This document shows positions 1-9,370 of a stretch of DNA of 64,000 bases, one piece after another. Both the position numbers and the translations under genes were made by a program. Source of the DNA: Fasciola hepatica (taxonomy: Eukaryota; Platyhelminthes; Trematoda; Plagiorchiida; Fasciolidae). Below the pieces are notes generated by a model. The model did not search any database. It had not been told where the DNA came from and saw only the letters and a program-made list of their open reading frames with translations. Every line of letters starts with the position of its first letter. The first letter of the stretch is position 1. The stretch is from assembly GCA_948099385.1 (NCBI GenBank), contig CANUEZ040000163.1, forward strand, positions 8,687,001-8,751,000, read 5' to 3'.

Positions 1-1020
1 TCGATAGTATTTCACGTTTCCGATTCACTTGCTTTTGGATAATTGACTGGACGTATTCGTCAAAGGATTGAATCTCTTCCAATGTTAACTGATCAAGAGC
101 ACGAGAAGATGACAAAAATGTCCGTTCTAAATCCACGATATGTTTACGCACAGTATCCTGCTCATTAAGCGCTTGGCGCCTAAGTGCTGCACTCGATATG
201 AATATCCGGTTTCTTTTCAACACAGAAAAGTACTGCTTCGGAAATATGGACTCGTTAATACACTGTTCGAGAAACTGAACGTGAGCTCTCGCCAGTGCCA
301 GTTTCGTACAGAACTTAATGTACTTGTTAAGTTCTTTTAGTACGTCCGGGTCTTTGGCCTGTTTCAGTTGACTGATTATTCCCAATGAGCACATTATGAG
401 AAGACAGATTGGCGAACAAGCTCGTTTTCAGTGATTCATACTCATGCCATTACATCACAATATATTACGACAAGTTGAGGAATTGGACCAATTAGAGAAA
501 CAGGAAGTCATAGAGATTATTGGTGACATAAAAAAGGAAGGGAAATAATTATAATCCAGGCTTAATCAAGACCGGATGTGGATTGTTCCTCGCATATTAT
601 GTCAGTTCTCATCTGATCTGTGGCCTGTTGCAGAGTGGAGGGAGGGCCAGGGCAGCTTAAGAGCACACACAAATTGTTTTTGAGCACACAGAGGGGGTTT
701 GTGTAGGCGGATGCCGACAGCCTCCGCAGTGGCCAGGATGCGACATTTCGCTTGTCTTGATTGTCGACCCCGGATCTTATACAGAGCACGGAAAGCCTCG
801 GACACGTTAACCGTATGATTGGATTCAGCTAGGTGTGAAACGACTGCGCTAGTGAGCGATTTAATTGCCCCAGTGTTCAGCCATGCAGGGTGGTGTTCGC
901 GGATACGTTCAGACAAACGTCTGGTCGTGCGGCCGATGTACATTGTCCCACAGGAACAAGTGAATGAGTACACGCAGAATGAGGCTGCAGAATCAGGTAT
1001 TTTGTCTTTCAACCGTAAAG
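1..1020 (-). mobile_element. PLE-1 partial copy, head-to-head with the array
   Basis: This stretch is the reverse complement of positions 1049-2068. Read on the minus strand it carries a 5'-truncated GIY-YIG domain (about 1020 down to 602), the non-coding PLE tail, and then the first 131 or so codons of a second RT ORF beginning at an ATG at 394-392 and running off the window edge. It is therefore part of a tandem PLE array pointing the opposite way to the main array. One visible difference between the arms (an A/C change near 985 versus 1084) shows they are almost but not exactly identical. Confidence 0.9.
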
Positions 1021-1674
1021 TTGTTGTTCCAATCCAGACCAGCAGTGACTTTACGGTTGAAAGACAAAATACCTGATTCTGCCGCCTCATTCTGCGTGTA
1101 CTCATTCACTTGTTCCTGTGGGACAATGTACATCGGCCGCACGACCAGACGTTTGTCTGAACGTATCCGCGAACACCACCCTGCATGGCTGAACACTGGG
1201 GCAATTAAATCGCTCACTAGCGCAGTCGTTTCACACCTAGCTGAATCCAATCATACGGTTAACGTGTCCGAGGCTTTCCGTGCTCTGTATAAGATCCGGG
1301 GTCGACAATCAAGACAAGCGAAATGTCGCATCCTGGCCACTGCGGAGGCTGTCGGCATCCGCCTACACAAACCCCCTCTGTGTGCTCAAAAACAATTTGT
1401 GTGTGCTCTTAAGCTGCCCTGGCCCTCCCTCCACTCTGCAACAGGCCACAGATCAGATGAGAACTGACATAATATGCGAGGAACAATCCACATCCGGTCT
1501 TGATTAAGCCTGGATTATAATTATTTCCCTTCCTTTTTTATGTCACCAATAATCTCTATGACTTCCTGTTTCTCTAATTGGTCCAATTCCTCAACTTGTC
1601 GTAATATATTGTGATGTAATGGCATGAGTATGAATCACTGAAAACGAGCTTGTTCGCCAATCTGTCTTCTCATA
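1021..1674 (+). mobile_element. PLE-1 5'-truncated copy: GIY-YIG fragment and tail
   Basis: The sequence starts inside the GIY-YIG coding region and runs through the zinc/GIY motif CSCGTMYIGRT and the C-terminal LKLPWP block to a stop at 1465-1467. It continues into the non-coding tail that precedes the first complete RT ORF. A partial 3' copy placed upstream of a full unit is the pseudo-LTR arrangement known for Penelope-like elements. The apparent ORF from 964 is chimeric, since its first residues come from the opposing copy. It carries K where the two complete units carry N in the motif before PPLCAQ. Confidence 0.88.
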
Positions 1675-3678
1675 ATGTGCTCATTGGGAATAATCAGTCA
1701 ACTGAAACAGGCCAAAGACCCGGACGTACTAAAAGAACTTAACAAGTACATTAAGTTCTGTACGAAACTGGCACTGGCGAGAGCTCACGTTCAGTTTCTC
1801 GAACAGTGTATTAACGAGTCCATATTTCCGAAGCAGTACTTTTCTGTGTTGAAAAGAAACCGGATATTCATATCGAGTGCAGCACTTAGGCGCCAAGCGC
1901 TTAATGAGCAGGATACTGTGCGTAAACATATCGTGGATTTAGAACGGACATTTTTGTCATCTTCTCGTGCTCTTGATCAGTTAACATTGGAAGAGATTCA
2001 ATCCTTTGACGAATACGTCCAGTCAATTATCCAAAAGCAAGTGAATCGGAAACGTGAAATACTATCGAAACGGATAAAAGGATCGAAACCAGCGAGTGAG
2101 TTCCCACCGAACCCTGAGAGCTTTGTGCACAATTTATCTGACTTCCAGTTAGACAAAACGTTGCTTGAGGTGTTATCCTTGGGACCCAAATTCTGCTGCC
2201 CAAGCAACCAAAGTAAACAACTAGACCTGGAGGTGGAATTTGAGAATCTTTACGCTCAGTTGTCCAGCTTACTCCCTTCGTCACAGGTGGAATTACAGAA
2301 TTTCAAATCTACCTTAGTGAATACGTGCTACCAATATCATACGGCTAAGGCATCAACAAATGGGCTATTAAGGACAGAACACATAAAGCGTCTGAGGGAA
2401 TTACAAAAGAATAATGACATCATTATATCGAAACCGGACAAGGGTGCAGGTATAGTACTCATGAATAAGTCAGACTATATCACCAAAATGGAAACCATTT
2501 TGAATGACACATGCAAATTCGCGAAAATGGCAACGGAGAAGGACAAAACGCAACAAATAGAGAAGTCTCTATCAAACATTTTACGACATCTGAAACAAAA
2601 TGACATAATAGACTCTTCTACTTTCGAACGGATTCGGCCTACAGGGACTATCATTCCCAGATTGTACGGATTGCCAAAGGTTCATAAGAATGCAATCCCC
2701 CTAAGACCTATCCTAGACATGTGCAATTCCCCGTACCATGCAGTGGCCAAATGGTTGACAACTCTGCTGGAACCGGTTAGACAGAAAATATCGAAACACA
2801 GCCTAAAAGATACATTCGAATTCATAAGTTGTGTAAAAGACCTGAATGTGAAAGAGCGACGGATGCTGTCTCTAGATGTCAGTTCACTCTTTACCAACGT
2901 TCCAATCGGTGAGACCATCGATTATTTATGTGACTATATCGAAAGCAACGCAATTGAGATAGGCATCCCTTTGGAAGCACTGAAACGACTACTATTCTTC
3001 TGCACATACAACATTCAGTTCAAGTTCAACGGTCAGATCTACCGCCAAAAGGACGGGGTAGCAATGGGCTCCCCACTCGGACCACTGCTTGCCGACGTCT
3101 TTATGGCAAAGTTGGAAAATGGCCCACTTGAATCAACGATCCATAGATGTTGTTTATACAGACGCTATGTAGATGACATCTTTTGTGTGATCAATTCCTC
3201 AGATCAGATAGGTCAACTGTTAAGTTCGTTTAACTCAGCTCATGACAGCTTACAGTTCACAATGGAAACAGAATCCAACAGCGCGATAGGCTTCTTGGAT
3301 GTTCGGATGAATCGTCGTGAAGATGGTTCAATCAGTCGGTCCGTACACAGGAAGGCGACGTGGAATGGACAATACATCCACTTCCACAGCTTCGTGCCTC
3401 TTAAGGTGAAAAGGAACCTAATTAGGTGCCTCGTAGACAGAGCGAGACGAATATGTTCGGAGGACACAATTGAGGAAGAATTCCGAACCGTGCGAAGGAT
3501 TTTCACGCAGAATAGCTACCCGGACCGCCTAGTTGATAAAATGATGCAGATAGAGCGGAAAACTCTAAGAGAGTCCATGGTGAAAAGGAAGCCAGTATAC
3601 ATAACTTTGTCATTCAAAGGCGACGCGTTGGCAGAGAAGACTGTCAGGCGTCATCAGCAAAACATTTTACGCAGCTAA
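1675..3678 (+). CDS. Penelope-like element reverse transcriptase, unit 1
   Basis: A 667-codon ORF encoding the reverse transcriptase of a Penelope-like retroelement, the enzyme that copies the element RNA at a nicked chromosomal site. Visible RT motifs in order: LPKVHKNAIPLRPI near residue 332, the first catalytic Asp in LSLDVSSLFTNVP near 400, GVAMGSPLGPLLADVF near 461, and the YVDD catalytic box near 499 in YRRYVDDIFC. The thumb-side motif SFVPLKVKRNL follows. The N-terminal 300 residues are helical and charged, as usual for the family. The ORF opens at the ATG just after the tail of the preceding copy and ends at TAA 3676-3678. In typical PLEs the GIY-YIG domain is fused in frame, but here it resumes one frame over at 3686. 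All catalytic residues look intact. Confidence 0.93.
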   Translation: MCSLGIISQLKQAKDPDVLKELNKYIKFCTKLALARAHVQFLEQCINESIFPKQYFSVLKRNRIFISSAALRRQALNEQDTVRKHIVDLERTFLSSSRALDQLTLEEIQSFDEYVQSIIQKQVNRKREILSKRIKGSKPASEFPPNPESFVHNLSDFQLDKTLLEVLSLGPKFCCPSNQSKQLDLEVEFENLYAQLSSLLPSSQVELQNFKSTLVNTCYQYHTAKASTNGLLRTEHIKRLRELQKNNDIIISKPDKGAGIVLMNKSDYITKMETILNDTCKFAKMATEKDKTQQIEKSLSNILRHLKQNDIIDSSTFERIRPTGTIIPRLYGLPKVHKNAIPLRPILDMCNSPYHAVAKWLTTLLEPVRQKISKHSLKDTFEFISCVKDLNVKERRMLSLDVSSLFTNVPIGETIDYLCDYIESNAIEIGIPLEALKRLLFFCTYNIQFKFNGQIYRQKDGVAMGSPLGPLLADVFMAKLENGPLESTIHRCCLYRRYVDDIFCVINSSDQIGQLLSSFNSAHDSLQFTMETESNSAIGFLDVRMNRREDGSISRSVHRKATWNGQYIHFHSFVPLKVKRNLIRCLVDRARRICSEDTIEEEFRTVRRIFTQNSYPDRLVDKMMQIERKTLRESMVKRKPVYITLSFKGDALAEKTVRRHQQNILRS

Positions 3679-3685
3679 TCTGCGG

Positions 3686-4132
3686 ATGTTGTTCCAATCC
3701 AGACCAGCAGTGACTTTACGGTTGAAAGACAAAATACCTGATTCTGCAGCCTCATTCTGCGTGTACTCATTCACTTGTTCCTGTGGGACAATGTACATCG
3801 GCCGCACGACCAGACGTTTGTCTGAACGTATCCGCGAACACCACCCTGCATGGCTGAACACTGGGGCAATTAAATCGCTCACTAGCGCAGTCGTTTCACA
3901 CCTAGCTGAATCCAATCATACGGTTAACGTGTCCGAGGCTTTCCGTGCTCTGTATAAGATCCGGGGTCGACAATCAAGACAAGCGAAGTGTCGCATCCTG
4001 GCCACTGCGGAGGCTGTCGGCATCCGCCTACACAACCCCCCTCTGTGTGCTCAAAAACAATTTGTGTGTGCTCTTAAGCTGCCCTGGCCCTCCCTCCACT
4101 CTGCAACAGGCCACAGATCAGATGAGAACTGA
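3686..4132 (+). CDS. GIY-YIG endonuclease domain of PLE-1, unit 1
   Basis: A 148-codon ORF encoding the C-terminal GIY-YIG nuclease of the PLE, which nicks target DNA to prime reverse transcription. Visible features are the upstream Tyr (Y27) in FCVYSFTCSCG, the Cys pair C31/C33, YIG at residues 37-39, the conserved Arg in RLSERIREH (about R48), a HL..SNH segment near 72-78, and the catalytic-type Glu in ATAEAVGIRL (E109). It ends in the family-typical LPWP block. It lies in frame 2 while the RT lies in frame 1, and the frames overlap just before the RT stop. That implies either one ancestral frameshift or translational frameshifting. The ATG at 3686 may be fortuitous. Confidence 0.88.
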   Translation: MLFQSRPAVTLRLKDKIPDSAASFCVYSFTCSCGTMYIGRTTRRLSERIREHHPAWLNTGAIKSLTSAVVSHLAESNHTVNVSEAFRALYKIRGRQSRQAKCRILATAEAVGIRLHNPPLCAQKQFVCALKLPWPSLHSATGHRSDEN

Positions 4133-4339
4133 CATAATATGCGAGGAACAATCCACATCCGGTCTTGATTAAGCCTGGATTATAATTATTTCCCTTCCTT
4201 TTTTATGTCACCAATAATCTCTATGACTTCCTGTTTCTCTAATTGGTCCAATTCCTCAACTTGTCGTAATATATTGTGATGTAATGGCATGAGTATGAAT
4301 CACTGAAAACGAGCTTGTTCGCCAATCTGTCTTCTCATA
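4133..4339 (+). mobile_element. PLE-1 non-coding tail between units
   Basis: About 207 bp between the GIY-YIG stop and the next RT ATG, repeated at 1468-1674 and again after unit 2. It contains a pyrimidine-rich block and the motif CGAACAAGCTCGTTTTCAG in reverse orientation near 4300. That motif recurs in the palindromes at 7.25 kb and 20.6 kb. I did not see a convincing hammerhead ribozyme core here, although PLE pseudo-LTRs are known to carry them. Confidence 0.75.
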
Positions 4340-6343
4340 ATGTGCTCATTGGGAATAATCAGTCAACTGAAACAGGCCAAAGACCCGGACGTACTAAAAG
4401 AACTTAACAAGTACATTAAGTTCTGTACGAAACTGGCACTGGCGAGAGCTCACGTTCAGTTTCTCGAACAGTGTATTAACGAGTCCATATTTCCGAAGCA
4501 GTACTTTTCTGTGTTGAAAAGAAACCGGATATTCATATCGAGTGCAGCACTTAGGCGCCAAGCGCTTAATGAGCAGGATACTGTGCGTAAACATATCGTG
4601 GATTTAGAACGGACATTTTTGTCATCTTCTCGTGCTCTTGATCAGTTAACATTGGAAGAGATTCAATCCTTTGACGAATACGTCCAGTCAATTATCCAAA
4701 AGCAAGTGAATCGGAAACGTGAAATACTATCGAAACGGATAAAAGGATCGGAACCAGCGAGTGAGTTCCCACCGAACCCTGAGAGCTTTGTGCACAATTT
4801 ATCTGACTTCCAGTTAGACAAAACGTTGCTTGAGGTGTTATCCTTGGGACCCAAATTCTGCTGCCCAAGCAACCAAAGTAAACAACTAGACCTGGAGGTG
4901 GAATTTGAGAATCTTTACGCTCAGTTGTCCAGCTTACTCCCTTCGTCACAGGTGGAATTACAGAATTTCAAATCTACCTTAGTGAATACGTGCTACCAAT
5001 ATCATACGGCTAAGGCATCAACAAATGGGCTATTAAGGACAGAACACATAAAGCGTCTGAGGGAATTACAAAAGAATAATGACATCATTATATCGAAACC
5101 GGACAAGGGTGCAGGTATAGTACTCATGAATAAGTCAGACTATATCACCAAAATGGAAACCATTTTGAATGACACATGCAAATTCGCGAAAATGGCAACG
5201 GAGAAGGACAAAACGCAACAAATAGAGAAGTCTCTATCAAACATTTTACGACATCTGAAACAAAATGACATAATAGACTCTTCTACTTTCGAACGGATTC
5301 GGCCTACAGGGACTATCATTCCCAGATTGTACGGATTGCCAAAGGTTCATAAGAATGCAATCCCCCTAAGACCTATCCTAGACATGTGCAATTCCCCGTA
5401 CCATGCAGTGGCCAAATGGTTGACAACTCTGCTGGAACCGGTTAGACAGAAAATATCGAAACACAGCCTAAAAGATACATTCGAATTCATAAGTTGTGTA
5501 AAAGACCTGAATGTGAAAGAGCGACGGATGCTGTCTCTAGATGTCAGTTCACTCTTTACCAACGTTCCAATCGGTGAGACCATCGATTATTTATGTGACT
5601 ATATCGAAAGCAACGCAATTGAGATAGGCATCCCTTTGGAAGCACTGAAACGACTACTATTCTTCTGCACATACAACATTCAGTTCAAGTTCAACGGTCA
5701 GATCTACCGCCAAAAGGACGGGGTAGCAATGGGCTCCCCACTCGGACCACTGCTTGCCGACGTCTTTATGGCAAAGTTGGAAAATGGCCCACTTGAATCA
5801 ACGATCCATAGATGTTGTTTATACAGACGCTATGTAGATGACATCTTTTGTGTGATCAATTCCTCAGATCAGATAGGTCAACTGTTAAGTTCGTTTAACT
5901 CAGCTCATGACAGCTTACAGTTCACAATGGAAACAGAATCCAACAGCGCGATAGGCTTCTTGGATGTTCGGATGAATCGTCGTGAAGATGGTTCAATCAG
6001 TCGGTCCGTACACAGGAAGGCGACGTGGAATGGACAATACATCCACTTCCACAGCTTCGTGCCTCTTAAGGTGAAAAGGAACCTAATTAGGTGCCTCGTA
6101 GACAGAGCGAGACGAATATGTTCGGAGGACACAATTGAGGAAGAATTCCGAACCGTGCGAAGGATTTTCACGCAGAATAGCTACCCGGACCGCCTAGTTG
6201 ATAAAATGATGCAGATAGAGCGGAAAACTCTAAGAGAGTCCATGGTGAAAAGGAAGCCAGTATACATAACTTTGTCATTCAAAGGCGACGCGTTGGCAGA
6301 GAAGACTGTCAGGCGTCATCAGCAAAACATTTTACGCAGCTAA
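4340..6343 (+). CDS. Penelope-like element reverse transcriptase, unit 2
   Basis: Second copy of the 667-codon PLE RT, exactly 2,665 bp downstream of the first. The only amino-acid difference I can see is a Lys to Glu change in the segment KGS(K/E)PASEF near residue 138. The same motifs are present: the first catalytic Asp in LSLDVSSLFTNVP, MGSPLGPLLADVF, and the YVDD box. It ends at the same TAA and shows the same frame break before its GIY-YIG domain. Near identity means the tandem duplication is recent, or was maintained by gene conversion, or was produced during assembly. Confidence 0.93.
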   Translation: MCSLGIISQLKQAKDPDVLKELNKYIKFCTKLALARAHVQFLEQCINESIFPKQYFSVLKRNRIFISSAALRRQALNEQDTVRKHIVDLERTFLSSSRALDQLTLEEIQSFDEYVQSIIQKQVNRKREILSKRIKGSEPASEFPPNPESFVHNLSDFQLDKTLLEVLSLGPKFCCPSNQSKQLDLEVEFENLYAQLSSLLPSSQVELQNFKSTLVNTCYQYHTAKASTNGLLRTEHIKRLRELQKNNDIIISKPDKGAGIVLMNKSDYITKMETILNDTCKFAKMATEKDKTQQIEKSLSNILRHLKQNDIIDSSTFERIRPTGTIIPRLYGLPKVHKNAIPLRPILDMCNSPYHAVAKWLTTLLEPVRQKISKHSLKDTFEFISCVKDLNVKERRMLSLDVSSLFTNVPIGETIDYLCDYIESNAIEIGIPLEALKRLLFFCTYNIQFKFNGQIYRQKDGVAMGSPLGPLLADVFMAKLENGPLESTIHRCCLYRRYVDDIFCVINSSDQIGQLLSSFNSAHDSLQFTMETESNSAIGFLDVRMNRREDGSISRSVHRKATWNGQYIHFHSFVPLKVKRNLIRCLVDRARRICSEDTIEEEFRTVRRIFTQNSYPDRLVDKMMQIERKTLRESMVKRKPVYITLSFKGDALAEKTVRRHQQNILRS

Positions 6344-6350
6344 TCTGCGG

Positions 6351-6797
6351 ATGTTGTTCCAATCCAGACCAGCAGTGACTTTACGGTTGAAAGACAAAAT
6401 ACCTGATTCTGCAGCCTCATTCTGCGTGTACTCATTCACTTGTTCCTGTGGGACAATGTACATCGGCCGCACGACCAGACGTTTGTCTGAACGTATCCGC
6501 GAACACCACCCTGCATGGCTGAACACTGGGGCAATTAAATCGCTCACTAGCGCAGTCGTTTCACACCTAGCTGAATCCAATCATACGGTTAACGTGTCCG
6601 AGGCTTTCCGTGCTCTGTATAAGATCCGGGGTCGACAATCAAGACAAGCGAAGTGTCGCATCCTGGCCACTGCGGAGGCTGTCGGCATCCGCCTACACAA
6701 CCCCCCTCTGTGTGCTCAAAAACAATTTGTGTGTGCTCTTAAGCTGCCCTGGCCCTCCCTCCACTCTGCAACAGGCCACAGATCAGATGAGAACTGA
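6351..6797 (+). CDS. GIY-YIG endonuclease domain of PLE-1, unit 2
   Basis: A 148-codon ORF identical at the protein level to the unit-1 GIY-YIG domain, with C31/C33, YIG at 37-39, Arg near 48 and Glu109. It is again separated from the upstream RT by a one-frame step. Downstream is the PLE-1 tail, which here does not run into another RT ORF but into a palindrome (6922-7323). Confidence 0.88.
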   Translation: MLFQSRPAVTLRLKDKIPDSAASFCVYSFTCSCGTMYIGRTTRRLSERIREHHPAWLNTGAIKSLTSAVVSHLAESNHTVNVSEAFRALYKIRGRQSRQAKCRILATAEAVGIRLHNPPLCAQKQFVCALKLPWPSLHSATGHRSDEN

Positions 6798-6921
6798 CAT
6801 AATATGCGAGGAACAATCCACATCCGGTCTTGATTAAGCCTGGATTATAATTATTTCCCTTCCTTTTTTATGTCACCAATAATCTCTATGACTTCCTGTT
6901 TCTCTAATTGGTCCAATTCCT

Positions 6922-7323
6922 CAACTTGTCGTAATATATTGTGATGTAATGGCATGAGTATGAATCACTGAAAACGAGCTTGTTCGCCAATCTGTCTTCT
7001 CATAATGTACAAAATATGTGACAAACAATATTTTATAAAATGTAAATAAATGTTCTTTAAAGACGAGAATAGTTTCATAATGTGCTATCAGCTAATAAGC
7101 CTCACTTGAACTGTTCAGGTGATCACCTGAACAGTTCAAGTGAGGCTTATTAGCTGATAGCACATTATGAAACTATTCTTGTCTTTAAAGAACATTTATT
7201 TACATTTTATACAATATTGTTTGTCACATATTTTGTACATGATGAGAAGACAGATTGGCGAACAAGCTCGTTTTCAGTGATTCATACTCATGCCATTACA
7301 TCACAATATATTACGACAAGTTG
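6922..7323. repeat. 402-bp palindrome made from PLE-1 tail plus unique core
   Basis: The sequence is symmetric about GGTGATCACC at 7118-7127 (coordinate sum 14245). The outer parts of both arms are PLE-1 tail: 6922-7004 in plus orientation and the same tail inverted at about 7246-7323. The inner about 240 bp is not found elsewhere in the window. Arms are nearly perfect, with scattered single mismatches such as gacgagaat versus attcttgtc. There is effectively no spacer, so the single strand could form an extremely long hairpin. Confidence 0.9.
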
Positions 7324-7470
7324 CAAAATGTACTTCGTTCCAGTTTCTATCCAGCGTGCACACAGGGGAGAAGGAGACAATTATCAATATTTCGAAATAT
7401 TGATAAATGTCTCCTTCTCCCCTGTGTGCACGCTGGATAGAAACTGGAACGAAGTACATTTTGCAACTGT
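7317..7470. repeat. 154-bp near-perfect palindrome
   Basis: Symmetric about TTTCGAAA at about 7390-7397 (coordinate sum 7787), with the arms reading TTGCAAAATGTACTTCG inwards. The visible departure is near 7381 (acaattatc versus gataaatgt). It begins in the last bases of the inverted PLE-1 tail, overlapping the preceding palindrome by seven bases, and ends where the BEL/Pao remnant starts. Confidence 0.9.
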
Positions 7471-7493
7471 TCAGGAAAAATAGCTCCAGTTGA

Positions 7494-8435
7494 TTAGTTG
7501 TAGAGCATGAAATGGAATAAAATGCTGAGTGACTCGGAGCCAGACGATCTGCAAGATACTTTGTCCTTTCTATGTGGTTTCGAGGTCGAATCATCAACAT
7601 TTTCCTCGCTGTTTCCTGCTACGAGTGGATTAACTCTCTGATGTTTCGAACACGCTCTTCGTTTCTTCCGTTTACTGTAACGTAACACAACTGTAGGATC
7701 TGTCCTATATGCAGGGCTAAATTCGATGTTGGTACAGTTCTCTTTTAGCATTGGTGCTACCTCAAAACCCAATACCAGCGCAGTCATTCTGAGTTCGTTG
7801 AAGGATACCGACTTCAGCTCAGCAATTTTTGTTTTAACAAAGGGTACTTTGTTTCGCCGCCGGCCATGCAGTTCCACCCAGGTACCGTACACTGTCACTG
7901 GGTTGGCAAATTCCAAGCTGCTTTGCGTGACCTGCTGGTGTTCAACTTTCAGCAGGGCTTCTCGAATTCGTCCTCTTTTGAGATATTTCAAACGCCTCCG
8001 GGAAAATTTTCCATTTCTTGATAGGTGACTTGACGGTGGTCCCTTTGGTATAGCAACTTTGTGTTGCCCACTGTGACGTCCCATCTTTGGATTCACCATC
8101 GAAAGCACCGACTGATCTTCATTTGAGTGAACTTCGCTTTCCTGAAATGGACCATTGGATTCAATATCGAAAAGTTGATTGTGTTCTATAGAGGCACTTC
8201 TCTCAGCTACAGTTAAGCAATTTATTGGTGCAGATTGTTGAAGCTCGTTCTTTAGGGGTCCGAGAAGTGTCCCGCCAAGTATCGTTCGCGTAGCGGATGG
8301 TTCTTTTCGATTGGTTATCCTCTGTTGAAGCACCCAATGAGCCTCTGGTACATTGCATTTAATTGGTATGTCGACGTGGGGGCTGTACACTTCTTCGAAC
8401 GCTATGTCTCTGAGATGAGACCATCGCCTGGCGAT
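7494..8435 (-). pseudogene. BEL/Pao pol remnant, RT deleted
   Basis: This continues the reading frame of the gag-protease segment above it (8436-9227) after a single in-frame TAG at about 8435. The start of the segment matches the region after the BEL/Pao protease: VPEAHWVLQQRI then RTILGGTLLGPL. The end matches the RNase H part: IAELKSVSFNELRMTALVLG and TDPTVVLRY. The whole RT core expected between these blocks is missing, so this is an internally deleted element. It lies outside the palindrome, and its low end abuts the 154-bp palindrome. Confidence 0.75.
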
Positions 8436-9227
8436 CTATCTAATAGAGTCAACTGGTCTCACTGGAGAGCTGTCTACTGCAAAAGCTTCCGAAATATCTA
8501 CGGCACCCTCATCAGATAATGACGTAAACTGCAGGCTCAGCCTCTTAGAATTGTTAACATGACCCCCTGCAATCGTGCTGATAGTGAGCGTGGGAGGCTC
8601 GCCCACTAGTTCACAACTTTCTACAAGCTCGCGATTAATCAGCGAGGTATCCGGCCCCGTGTCCAAAAATGCATCGACCCACCTCAGTCCTTTAGGTGTC
8701 ACGATTCCGGCAGGTACGATGCCTAATCTTGCAGATTTGAAATCATCATGTCCCGCTGAACAGACAATTCTGCGTTCATCCTGCTGAATAGGCCTATTGT
8801 TAAGAGGGCCATGTAGTAACGAGTGATTAGTACCCAAACATCCGTCCTGGTTACATTTCACTATAAAGCTGCATTCAGAGGCTCGATGAGAGTTGTTCAA
8901 ACACATAAAGCGTGAGCCAATCTTTTTTACTGCGCACCACCGGTCGGGAACACTCATCCCATGAAAGGTCGGAAAATCTGGTAACCGATGCAGGGAGTTG
9001 CACAGCTTGCACTCAGTTGACCTCTCGGGTTCTCGAATTATCATGTGTGTGTTAGCCAAAGACTGGATTCGGTTACAGTCCTTACCTGCAATTTGAGCAG
9101 ATGTTGGTTCCGTTCGCGCCAGCCTGCAACTTTCGCGTACGATTTGTCCAAATCGGCTGTTGGCGATACGGGATTGACGACCTATGAACCCCGTCAAGTC
9201 GTTGAATATAGGTCCCCGCTCAAGCAT
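8436..9227 (-). pseudogene. BEL/Pao zinc-knuckle and aspartic protease, left arm
   Basis: A 263-codon minus-strand frame with the BEL/Pao nucleocapsid-like zinc knuckles: C..C around ECKLCNSLHRLPDF, then FMCLNNSHRASEC and KCNQDGCLGTNHSLLHG. The retropepsin motif DTGPDTSLI follows (Asp-Thr-Gly active site). In the living element this part would package RNA and cleave the polyprotein. The upstream gag is in another frame, and downstream there is a premature TAG, so the copy is dead. The right-arm duplicate is at 14771-15475. Confidence 0.82.
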
Positions 9228-9370
9228 ATTTATTTTTTCAGCTTCCTCTGCCTATCGGCTCTGTAAATCAATAGATAGACACTGGACAATGCATTCCTGT
9301 GTATGCAATGCATTCAGATCAGACTGGTATCCTAAGTGCTCCAGTGCTATACTGCAATTCTGCATTTTTA

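Larger units (their letters stand above)
1..2068. repeat. 1-kb inverted repeat with 28-bp spacer
   Basis: Arms 1-1020 and 1049-2068 are reverse complements (coordinate sum 2069). The spacer 1021-1048 belongs to the right-hand PLE copy, so this is a head-to-head junction of two PLE-1 copies truncated about 27 bp apart within the GIY-YIG domain. The left arm reaches the window edge and may be longer. Confidence 0.92.
1675..7004 (+). repeat. Tandem array of two 2,665-bp PLE-1 units
   Basis: Matching ORF boundaries (1675/4340, 3678/6343, 3686/6351, 4132/6797) give a period of exactly 2,665 bp without net indels. The junction between units falls at the tail/RT boundary where the sequence reads cataatgt. 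Tandem arrangement of PLE units is a recognised feature of the class. Confidence 0.93.

Noticed and set aside
964..1467. 167-codon ORF across the head-to-head junction
   Set aside because: Its first residues derive from the inverse strand of the opposing PLE copy; only the part after about 1021 is genuine GIY-YIG sequence.
4133..4339. Hammerhead ribozyme in the PLE-1 tail
   Set aside because: PLE pseudo-LTRs are known to carry hammerhead motifs, but I found no CUGANGA...GAAA core with a cleavage triplet on either strand by eye. An Infernal scan would be decisive.
7138..7175. CTGATAG...GAAAC string resembling a hammerhead core
   Set aside because: The invariant CUGANGA is not matched (CUGAUAG) and there is no stem II pairing; it is simply part of the 402-bp palindrome.
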